From positions 1-8,567 of the forward strand of contig CAXDRM010000061.1 in NCBI GenBank assembly GCA_963991775.1: a DNA stretch of 8,567 nucleotides, given 5' to 3'. Both the position numbers and the translations under genes were made by a program. The stretch comes from CAXDRM01 sp963991775 (GTDB lineage: Bacteria; Pseudomonadota; Alphaproteobacteria; Rickettsiales; JABIRX01). Below are positions 1 to 5,641 of this stretch, one piece after another; the first letter of the stretch is position 1, and each line of letters starts with the position of its first letter. The notes beneath the pieces are model-generated. The model ran no database searches. It was given only the letters and a program-made list of their open reading frames with translations, and had not been told where the DNA came from.

Positions 1-13
1 ACTAATCACTTTA

Positions 14-30
14 TTGAAGCATAGCTTCAA
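14..30. repeat. Short perfect hairpin downstream of phr
   Basis: A 7-bp perfect inverted repeat (TTGAAGC / GCTTCAA) flanks a 3-nt loop, about 55 bp beyond the photolyase stop codon. It sits where a terminator for the leftward operon would be, but neither strand has a T-run after the stem. A factor-independent terminator is therefore not well supported, and it could be a transcript-end stabilising hairpin or chance. The remaining bases of 1-86 show nothing else recognisable. Confidence 0.4.
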
Positions 31-86
31 GTCGCTCTTAGAAAACTGCTCGCTTAATTTTACTTGTTCTTTTTACAACTTATTTA

Positions 87-1481
87 TTACTTAATTTTCT
101 GATAAGTCTGTAAGGCGCGATCGCGGGCGAAGAAATGTTCAACTAATGGTTTAGGATAATCTAACTCACCTTCATAAAGCCAGGGCTCATGTAAATATTT
201 TGTGTCTAAATGAGCTAATTCTGGTACCCATTTTTTGATATATTCTCCATTGGAATCAAATTTTTTGCTCTGCATAATTGGATTAAAAATACGGAAATAT
301 GGCGCAGCATCAGCACCACTACCTGCTACCCATTGCCAACTTGCTGAATTGCTGGCCAAATCTGCATCAAGCAAACAATCATAAAAATGCTCTGCCCCTA
401 AACGCCAATCAATAAGTAAATGTTTGGTAAGAAATGAAGCCACAATCATACGCACCCGATTATGCATCCAACCGCTTTGCCATAATTGACGCATACCAGC
501 ATCCACAATAGGATAACCAGTTAAACCTTTACGCCAGGCCTGCAAATGATTTTTATCATTCTGCCAAGGAAAATTACTAAATTTTTTATTGAAAGCTTGC
601 TCCGGTAATTCCTTAAAATGATACAGCAAATAATAAGAAAATTCGCGCCAACCAAGTTCTGCTACATAACGTTTTATACTATAGGAAGTATCTTTTGCTG
701 GATGTAATTCTTCATGAAATTTTACTGCTTGAAAAATTTGCCTAGAACTTATTTCACCAAAATGTAAATGTGGTGATAAAATAGAAGTACCATTTACCTC
801 AGCTGGCAGATCGCGCTCAGTTGCATAATTTTTTAAACCTGTGTCTAAAAAATTATGTAATTTATCTTGCGCCGCTTGCTCACCAACTTGCCACTGCTTA
901 TCAAAACCAACTGACCAATCTGGATTTTTAGGCAGTAAATCTAGCTCATTAACAGTAAGAGATTTTTGCTGATGAGTGGCAGCTTTAAGGTCAGGAGTTT
1001 CTAAAGGCTCTTCTGGCGTAGCAAAATTTAAACAAGCTTTCCAAAAAGGAGTAAATACTTTAAAAAATTGGCCCTGACCATTTTTGATTTGCCAAGGTTC
1101 ATAAAGCAAAGAAGCATTATAGCTGTTAACTTCTATGGCTAATTCTTGTTTAATTTTTGTATCACGCTTAATCGCAAAAGGCTCATAACAACGATTATAA
1201 TAAAGTGCAGTGATGTTTTCTGCGTCAATAAGCTCAGTTAAGATTTTAAATGGATCGCCTTTTTTAATAATTAACTGAATATTATGTTTTTTAAAATCAG
1301 CTATTAGAGATTTTAAACTATGATGTAACCACCATTTACTCGCTCCACCTAACTGATATTGGTCGGGATTTTCAGTATCATAAATATAAACTACTATCAG
1401 CTCACCTTGGCGAGCAGCGTGATACAAAGCGGGGTTATCATTAAGGCGCAGATCCTGACGTAACCAGACTAGATTTTTCAT
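87..1481 (-). CDS. phrB: Deoxyribodipyrimidine photolyase (class I CPD photolyase)
   Basis: This 464-residue protein is a light-driven, FAD-dependent enzyme that splits cyclobutane pyrimidine dimers in DNA. An N-terminal Rossmann-like antenna domain (about 2-165; begins MKNLVWLRQDLRLNDN) is followed by the helical FAD-binding domain (about 230-450). That domain carries SPHLHFGEIS (236-245), AELGWREF (274-281), TGYPIVDAGMRQL (321-333), GWMHNRVRM (337-345) and ASWQWVAGSGADAAPYFRIF (380-399). The electron-transfer tryptophan triad is intact as W306, W359 and W382, the same numbers I recall for the E. coli enzyme. E275 and W278 are at the expected lesion-contact motif. Length is close to the usual 470. 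The ATG at 1479-1481 lies 2 bp after the cca stop, so it is probably translated by coupling as the last gene of the leftward operon. Family assignment is very secure; the bound antenna cofactor cannot be read from the sequence. Confidence 0.97.
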   Translation of the reverse strand: MKNLVWLRQDLRLNDNPALYHAARQGELIVVYIYDTENPDQYQLGGASKWWLHHSLKSLIADFKKHNIQLIIKKGDPFKILTELIDAENITALYYNRCYEPFAIKRDTKIKQELAIEVNSYNASLLYEPWQIKNGQGQFFKVFTPFWKACLNFATPEEPLETPDLKAATHQQKSLTVNELDLLPKNPDWSVGFDKQWQVGEQAAQDKLHNFLDTGLKNYATERDLPAEVNGTSILSPHLHFGEISSRQIFQAVKFHEELHPAKDTSYSIKRYVAELGWREFSYYLLYHFKELPEQAFNKKFSNFPWQNDKNHLQAWRKGLTGYPIVDAGMRQLWQSGWMHNRVRMIVASFLTKHLLIDWRLGAEHFYDCLLDADLASNSASWQWVAGSGADAAPYFRIFNPIMQSKKFDSNGEYIKKWVPELAHLDTKYLHEPWLYEGELDYPKPLVEHFFARDRALQTYQKIK

Positions 1482-1483
1482 TA

Positions 1484-2623
1484 TTAAAGTAATTTTAGCA
1501 ATTCTTCTTTACTGAGTTTAAAATCACTTGCGAGCCAGGCGGACTCAATTTCTTTTAGTTTTTGACCTAATTCTTTACCAGGAGTAAAACCCTGTGCAAT
1601 TAAATCATTACCCGAAATAGGTAAAATAAATTCACCTAATTCTGCTGCAGTTGGTTTAATTAAGATGCCTGACTTTAAAGCTTTAAACTCAAGGAGATAT
1701 TCTAATTTCTCAGTGCCATAAAGATAGTTAAGTTTTTGTAATTCCCCTAGCTGAGGCTGCTCATTTATTTGTGGTGCCTTAGCCAAAAATTTGAGTAGCT
1801 CTAACTCATGATTAGATAATTTAAGTATGATTTTTAAATGCTGCAAATTTTGACCAAGATAAAGCCTAGCAAATTTGACCAGAGCTTTTAGTGGCAAATG
1901 AAAATTTAACTCAGCTTGATAATTTAGCTTAAGCAGCGGATCAATTAATTGTGTTTTTTGATTTAATTTTAAAGCAGCAATTAAATTTTTACCTGCTAGT
2001 AGCTTCCATAATTCTGCTTTAATACGCTCAGCTGAAAGAAGAGTAAGCTTTTCTTTTAAGTCACAAGCAGCCGTAAGAGCTGGTTCATCTAGAGCAAAAT
2101 CTGGCAGCTGCGCATAAAAACGTAAAAGGCGCAAAATGCGTAAATAATCTTCTTTAATACGTGCTGCTGGCTCGCCCACAAAACGGAGTAATTTATTTTC
2201 TAAATCTTGTTTGCCACCTACATAATCATGCAATTTACCATCAAAAGAAATATATAAAGCATTGATAGTAAAATCACGGCGCAACGCATCTTCAGCAAAA
2301 TCGCTGCAGTAAGTTACCTCAGCATGACGACCATCAGTTTTAAGATCTTTTCTGAGTGAGGTAATCTCGAGTGGCTGGTCATCAAGCAAAATGGTAATAG
2401 TACCATATTGCAGGCCGCTAGGAATATATTTTACTTGCAGAATATCACAAAGCTCCATTAATTCAGCCGGGTGATATTTGCTAGCTAGATCAAAATCTTG
2501 CGGGGTTTTATCTAGCAAAATATCACGTACAGCTCCGCCAGCTAAACGAAAATTATCTAGTTCATTTACAAAAATCTCAGCAAATTTTTTAAGCAGAGGA
2601 GAGTTACTTAAATTATAAGTCAT
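1484..2623 (-). CDS. cca: CCA tRNA nucleotidyltransferase (class II)
   Basis: This 379-residue enzyme adds or repairs the 3'-terminal CCA of tRNAs from CTP and ATP, without a template, in the cytoplasm. The N-terminal nucleotidyltransferase head has LAGGAVRD (27-34) followed by the metal-binding DxD pair D43 and D45 in QDFDLA. Further class II motifs are RKDLKTDGRHAEV (91-103), the ALRRDFTINAL block (113-123) and the KEDYLRILRLLRF segment (157-169) that begins the tRNA/nucleotide-binding helical part. ERIKAELWKLL (199-209) is a typical neck motif, and the C-terminal tail is helical and poorly conserved. Length is in the normal bacterial range, slightly short for alphaproteobacteria. The start codon overlaps the stop of the upstream DUF6111-like gene (ATGA, 2620-2623), which supports this start and translational coupling. 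No key residue seems to be missing. Whether it makes the whole CCA or only part cannot be told here. Confidence 0.96.
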   Translation of the reverse strand: MTYNLSNSPLLKKFAEIFVNELDNFRLAGGAVRDILLDKTPQDFDLASKYHPAELMELCDILQVKYIPSGLQYGTITILLDDQPLEITSLRKDLKTDGRHAEVTYCSDFAEDALRRDFTINALYISFDGKLHDYVGGKQDLENKLLRFVGEPAARIKEDYLRILRLLRFYAQLPDFALDEPALTAACDLKEKLTLLSAERIKAELWKLLAGKNLIAALKLNQKTQLIDPLLKLNYQAELNFHLPLKALVKFARLYLGQNLQHLKIILKLSNHELELLKFLAKAPQINEQPQLGELQKLNYLYGTEKLEYLLEFKALKSGILIKPTAAELGEFILPISGNDLIAQGFTPGKELGQKLKEIESAWLASDFKLSKEELLKLL

Positions 2624-2883
2624 TTTATTTCGGCGGGTTTTATTTTGCCTCCTTCAATCTGTGCTGGCACGTAATAGCGCGAAGGTTTTGACTCAGTTAC
2701 AAAAAATAATAATAAAGAAAAAATTAAACTTAAGATGATGGCTACCGCTAAAATATAGTAACTTTTTTTCTTACGCTCAGGCAAATTATCTTTTACTTTA
2801 GGTAGGATAAAAACATACCAGATAAGATAGATTGCTAAAACGATAAAAATCGGCCAAAATTTGGTAAAAATTAATTTAAGCAT
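2620..2883 (-). CDS. Small two-TM membrane protein, DUF6111-like
   Basis: An 87-residue protein with two hydrophobic helices (about residues 8-29 and 45-67) separated by a short basic loop (VKDNLPERKKKS). A conserved-looking tail YYVPAQIEGGKIKPAEI follows. The tail, the size and the position directly before cca match the alphaproteobacterial DUF6111 family as I remember it; its function is unknown. I chose the ATG at 2881-2883 because GAGGA lies 8 nt upstream of it. A longer frame from a TTG at 2896-2898 would put that Shine-Dalgarno sequence inside the gene. It is the first gene of the leftward unit and overlaps cca by 4 bp. Its start codon interlocks with the divergent dciA-like ATG, so any promoter must lie within the coding sequence of that neighbour. 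The inner membrane is the likely location. Confidence 0.82.
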   Translation of the reverse strand: MLKLIFTKFWPIFIVLAIYLIWYVFILPKVKDNLPERKKKSYYILAVAIILSLIFSLLLFFVTESKPSRYYVPAQIEGGKIKPAEIK

Positions 2884-3187
2884 GGCTAAATTCCTCAATC
2901 ACGAAAAACCTTTAAACAGAATACTTGCCAATACTAACAAAACTCTGTTTAAGAAAAAAGGTTTTCATCTATTCAAGCTAATGACGGATTGGGAAAATAT
3001 TGCACCAGAAATTGCACAACTAGCCGAAGTTACTAATCTTAAAAAAAACAACCATGCTCATACTCTAGAATTAACTGCTAAAAATAAAGCTCTAATCTTA
3101 CAAATTGAATATCAGAAAGAGCAAATCATTAAGGAAGTTAATGGTTTTTTTGGTGAGGAAATTATCAATCAAATCAAGTTAAGTTAG
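2882..3187 (+). CDS. DUF721 / DciA-like protein (putative DnaB helicase loader)
   Basis: A 101-residue protein with the DUF721 pattern. It has a basic N-terminus with LNRIL (11-15), a central helix with W37 in the W-x-x-I-A-P-E-I stretch, then TLELTAKNKALILQIEYQKE (61-80). It ends with a helix containing IIKEVNGFFGEEIINQIKL. DciA proteins load or stabilise the replicative helicase DnaB in bacteria without DnaC; that role is inferred from the family. The protein is short, being little more than the domain itself, whereas many alphaproteobacterial members carry extra tail sequence. The ATG at 2882 is preferred, although it lacks a clear Shine-Dalgarno site. A TTG at 2861 would add seven residues (MVKINLS) and overlap the divergent gene further. 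The next gene, lptG, starts 4 bp after the stop, so it is likely to head that operon. Confidence 0.75.
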   Translation: MAKFLNHEKPLNRILANTNKTLFKKKGFHLFKLMTDWENIAPEIAQLAEVTNLKKNNHAHTLELTAKNKALILQIEYQKEQIIKEVNGFFGEEIINQIKLS

Positions 3188-3191
3188 ATTC

Positions 3192-4277
3192 ATGGTCATT
3201 AATAATTATCTCAGCAAAAAATTTCTAAAAAATCTTTTTGTAGTAATTCTAACTATTGCCACTTTAACCTTCCTAATCGATTTTATTGAAAATTTGCGCC
3301 GCTTTGCTAGTAAAGAAGTAACCTTAACAACCACTTTAGAAATAAGCATTTTAAAGCAAATACCGCTGCTTAATGAGATTTTACCTTTTACTGTATTTGT
3401 AGCTACCATAGTATTTTTTGCCAAATTAAGTAGTAATTCAGAAGTAACAATTTTAAATTCTGCTGGTCTATCAAAAGTTGCTATTTTTAAGCCAATAATT
3501 TATCTGATCATATTGATTGCTATTTTGGATGTTATGTTGCTTAGTCAGTTAAGTGGCAAAACCAAACAATTATATGAAACGCAAATAGCAGAAATTTTGG
3601 GTAAAAAAGACCATGATGTTACACAAAAGATCTGGTTTCGAAATCAGCAAGAGTCAAATAATTATTTGATAGAAGTACAAAATTTACGTCTGGTTGATAG
3701 TGAGATTAACTTTGCAAAAAATAAGATTATCTTTTCAGATGATCATCCAGAGTTACTATATCTACAAGCTGATACGGGTGAGCTTAAAAAAGACCAGTTC
3801 CATCTAAAGCAAGTTACTATAACCAATAAAATCTATCAAACTGAAGAGCTGGTTGATTTTACTTTAGCAACAGAAGTAACCCCACAAATTATTGTTGAAA
3901 AAATTGCATTACTCAAAAAATCAGAAGAGCAAGAAAGCTTTTTAGAATTATGGCAGATTCTCTTTAATAGCGAAAATATTGCTTATAATAAAACCAGAGA
4001 ATTTGCCTTATTTAATTATTATCTAGCTAAGCCACTTTTTTATTTGTTTCTATTATTAGTAGCTGCTTATTTATGTAATTACCCACCACGTTATAATCGC
4101 AAAATTATCAAAATTATAATTGCCATTGCGGTTGGTTTTATGTCTTATTTTTGTCTAAATATTGCCTATAGTTTAACCGCTAGCGGTAAATTAAATTTAT
4201 TTATTGGCATTTGGCTGAGTCATGGCTTATTATTCTTGCTGATTTTATATTTAATCATCAAAAAAGAGTTTAATTGA
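3192..4277 (+). CDS. lptG: LPS export ABC transporter permease, LptF/LptG family (LptG-like)
   Basis: A 361-residue inner-membrane permease of the YjgP/YjgQ family. With LptF, LptB2 and LptC it extracts lipopolysaccharide from the inner membrane for transport to the outer membrane. Six hydrophobic segments are visible in the family's 3+3 layout: about 12-32, 60-79, 99-118, 279-296, 304-325 and 336-356. A large hydrophilic domain (about 120-270) sits between them and should be the periplasmic beta-jellyroll. LIDFIENLRR (28-37) and the LSSNSEVTILNSAGLSK block (79-95) are the conserved N-terminal motifs. The DFIE-xx-RR form favours LptG over LptF, but the two are close paralogues. It starts 4 bp after the dciA-like stop, without a good Shine-Dalgarno site, so coupling is likely. 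It ends 1 bp before hemF. Its presence implies that this organism makes, or once made, LPS. Confidence 0.88.
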   Translation: MVINNYLSKKFLKNLFVVILTIATLTFLIDFIENLRRFASKEVTLTTTLEISILKQIPLLNEILPFTVFVATIVFFAKLSSNSEVTILNSAGLSKVAIFKPIIYLIILIAILDVMLLSQLSGKTKQLYETQIAEILGKKDHDVTQKIWFRNQQESNNYLIEVQNLRLVDSEINFAKNKIIFSDDHPELLYLQADTGELKKDQFHLKQVTITNKIYQTEELVDFTLATEVTPQIIVEKIALLKKSEEQESFLELWQILFNSENIAYNKTREFALFNYYLAKPLFYLFLLLVAAYLCNYPPRYNRKIIKIIIAIAVGFMSYFCLNIAYSLTASGKLNLFIGIWLSHGLLFLLILYLIIKKEFN

Positions 4278-4278
4278 T

Positions 4279-5109
4279 ATGTCTCTCGAGCAACAAAAAA
4301 CACAAGCTGCTGCTTGGTTTAAAGATTTACGTGATAAAATTTGTGCAGAATTTGAAAAAATAGAAACAGAATTTTCAGACGCGCAGCCTGGTAAGTTCGA
4401 ATATAAGGATTGGGATAGAGCAAATGGTGGTGGTGGCATAATGGGTTTGATGCGCGGCCAGGTTTTTGAAAAGGTAGGAGTCAATATCTCGACAGTGCAT
4501 GGTGAGTTTTCTAAAGAGATGCAAGAACAAATTCCTGGCGCTAAAGATGATCCTAGATTTTGGGCAAGTGGCATCTCATTAGTAGCACATATGCATTCTC
4601 CTCTAGTTCCTGCCGTGCATATGAATACTAGATTTATCTGTACCAGTAAAACTTGGTTTGGTGGCGGTGCTGATTTAAATCCAGCGGTTGAAATAGCAGC
4701 AGATACAGAGGCTTTTCACCAAGCTTTGCAAGATTGTTGTGCTAAACATAATCCTAATTATTACGCAGAATATAAAAAATGGTGTGATGAATATTTTTAT
4801 ATTAAACATCGCAAAGTTTCGCGCGGTGTGGGGGGTATTTTTTATGATTATCTTAATTCGGGAGATTGGTCAGCAGATTTTGCTTTTACCCAAGATGTCG
4901 GCAAAACATTTTTAGCTATTTATCCCGAATTAGTAAGACGCAATATGCAGCAAGAATTTAATGCGGAGCAAAAAGAACTACAGCTTAAAAAGCGTGGGCT
5001 TTATGCGGAATTTAACCTGATTTATGATCGCGGTACTAAATTTGGCTTGATGACTGATGGTAATGTTGAGGCGATACTTATGTCACTGCCACCCATTGCC
5101 AAATGGTAA
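4279..5109 (+). CDS. hemF: Oxygen-dependent coproporphyrinogen III oxidase
   Basis: A 276-residue soluble enzyme that decarboxylates two propionates of coproporphyrinogen III to give protoporphyrinogen IX, using O2, late in heme synthesis. The diagnostic blocks are all present: DWDRANGGGGIMGLMRGQVF (44-63), NISTVHGEFS (69-78), FWASGISLVAHMHSP (94-108), VHMNTRF (113-119), TWFGGGADLNP (125-135), KKWCDEYFYIKHR (166-178), GVGGIFYDYL (183-192) and LYAEFNLIYDRGTKFGLMTD (241-260). The four conserved histidines are H104, H114, H147 and H177; the 10- and 30-residue spacings within each pair match those I recall for E. coli HemF. The C-terminus stops at SLPPIAKW, about 20 residues earlier than E. coli but like the short rickettsial form as I recall it. 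It starts 1 bp after the lptG stop, with GAG about 10 nt upstream, and is the last gene of the rightward unit. Heme synthesis via this enzyme implies life with oxygen. Confidence 0.97.
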   Translation: MSLEQQKTQAAAWFKDLRDKICAEFEKIETEFSDAQPGKFEYKDWDRANGGGGIMGLMRGQVFEKVGVNISTVHGEFSKEMQEQIPGAKDDPRFWASGISLVAHMHSPLVPAVHMNTRFICTSKTWFGGGADLNPAVEIAADTEAFHQALQDCCAKHNPNYYAEYKKWCDEYFYIKHRKVSRGVGGIFYDYLNSGDWSADFAFTQDVGKTFLAIYPELVRRNMQQEFNAEQKELQLKKRGLYAEFNLIYDRGTKFGLMTDGNVEAILMSLPPIAKW

Positions 5110-5150
5110 TTTTAGGTATGTTCCAAATCAACATATTGAGCAGCCTTTTC

Positions 5151-5183
5151 CAAAATATAGTACTTCTTAAGCACTATATTTTG
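5151..5183. terminator. Strong hairpin after hemF, possible bidirectional terminator
   Basis: A perfect 11-bp stem (CAAAATATAGT / ACTATATTTTG) encloses an 11-nt loop that is itself partly symmetric (CTTAAG). It lies 42 bp past the hemF stop and is the first strong structure downstream. The stem is A+T-rich and no clean T-run follows it, so intrinsic termination would rest only on the TATTTTG part of the stem. It may simply be a structural part of the surrounding repeat element. Confidence 0.4.
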
Positions 5184-5197
5184 TCAGAGTGATTCGC

Positions 5198-5256
5198 CTT
5201 AACTTTTAAACAAACTTACGTATGTCTATATACGCCGCGTTTATTCAAAAGTTAAG
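5198..5256. repeat. Long imperfect hairpin inside the element
   Basis: CTTAACTTTT at 5198-5207 pairs perfectly with AAAAGTTAAG at 5247-5256. Pairing continues inward over about eight more bases with two G-U-type mismatches. The tip carries a further short dyad (CGTAT / ATACG). The whole stretch can fold as one stem-loop of about 59 nt, nested in the inverted-repeat-bounded element. Confidence 0.65.
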
Positions 5257-5270
5257 CTCATCAAAAATGC

Positions 5271-5494
5271 AAGCACACTATGTTGATTTGGAATCATACC
5301 TTTAGCATCTATGGCACACTGTAATCTCCTAGTCCTTCATCCACGATCTAGCAGTTTTCGACAGACCCTATTAAACTTTAACAAGCACAATATGTTGATT
5401 TGGAATCATACCTTTAGCATCTATGGCACACTGTAATCTCCTAGTCCTTCATCCACGATCTAGCAGTTTTCGACAGACCCTATTAAACTTTAAC
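5271..5494. repeat. 112-bp tandem direct duplication (two copies)
   Basis: Copy 1 is 5271-5382 and copy 2 is 5383-5494. They abut exactly, with a period of 112 bp, and by eye differ at a single position (5278 C versus 5390 A). Each copy opens with the right-hand arm of the preceding inverted-repeat element and continues with about 80 bp of unique, visibly more GC-rich sequence. Because 112 is not a multiple of three, no reading frame runs through both copies. The near-identity means the duplication is recent or maintained by conversion. On the minus strand each unit reads AGGGTCTGTCGAAAAC near its end, which resembles an insertion-sequence terminus, but I cannot name a family. Confidence 0.92.
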
Positions 5495-5535
5495 ATTATT
5501 ATACTAAATTACTAACTTCTCAGCAACCCAATGCA

Positions 5536-5553
5536 GGCTTTGTTGAAACAATC
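5536..5553 (+). mobile_element. Orphan IS903/IS5-like terminal inverted repeat
   Basis: The 18-mer GGCTTTGTTGAAACAATC differs at two positions from the IS903 terminal repeat as I remember it (GGCTTTGTTGAATAAATC). It is oriented so that an element would extend rightward. No transposase gene follows, and I see no reverse-complement partner ending CAACAAAGCC in the window. If real, it is a solo IS end left by deletion or an IS-derived miniature element. It partly overlaps a small dyad (TTGTT GA AACAA, 5540-5551) and lies about 90 bp before the ATPase start. Confidence 0.45.
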
Positions 5554-5558
5554 CTTAC

Positions 5559-5587
5559 TTGATTTTTAGCGCGAATTCAGATAGTAT
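5559..5587 (+). promoter_or_regulatory. Candidate sigma-70 promoter for the ATPase gene
   Basis: TTGATT (5559-5564) and TAGTAT (5582-5587) are separated by 17 bp, the optimal spacing, and lie about 55 bp before the ATG at 5642. A ten-base direct repeat (G[C/T]GAATTCAG at 5571-5580 and 5603-5612, 32 bp apart) lies across and just after the -10. A short dyad TATAG-TAG-CTATA lies at 5585-5597. Together these could be an operator, but in A+T-rich DNA such matches are common. Confidence 0.35.
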
Positions 5588-5641
5588 AGTAGCTATATTA
5601 ACGTGAATTCAGCAGGTTTACAATCTAAAATAAGGGTAATT

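Larger units (their letters stand above)
5114..5301. repeat. Inverted-repeat-bounded, MITE-like palindromic element
   Basis: Begins only 4 bp after the hemF stop. The left arm (5114-5138) is the reverse complement of the right arm (5279-5301), apart from a one-base indel and a mismatch at the inner end. A better copy of the right arm lies at 5388-5413, with a single-base indel over 25-26 bp. Between the arms are two further perfect stems, at 5151-5183 and 5198-5256, so most of the 188 bp can fold on one strand. There is no coding capacity. Terminal inverted repeats around a small non-coding, foldable core suggest a MITE or a Rickettsia-type palindromic element. I could not identify a convincing target-site duplication, and the family is not one I recognise. 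Confidence 0.6.

Noticed and set aside
3206..3424. Antisense open frame of 72 codons inside lptG
   Set aside because: It lies wholly within a well-supported membrane-protein gene, its translation has no family features, and no ribosome binding site is apparent.
4251..4574. Antisense open frame of 107 codons over the 5' end of hemF
   Set aside because: It is the mirror of a conserved enzyme coding region, with a Cys/Ser/Pro-rich composition typical of a shadow frame.
5110..5305. Target-site duplication around the inverted-repeat element
   Set aside because: The flanks share only T-rich bases, which is not distinguishable from chance in this A+T-rich DNA.
5271..5494. CRISPR-like repeats
   Set aside because: The two 112-bp units abut with no unique spacers, and no cas gene is nearby.
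5110..5602. A small gene or tRNA in the repeat region
   Set aside because: No cloverleaf or T-arm-like consensus is visible, and open frames are short and broken by the 112-bp period.
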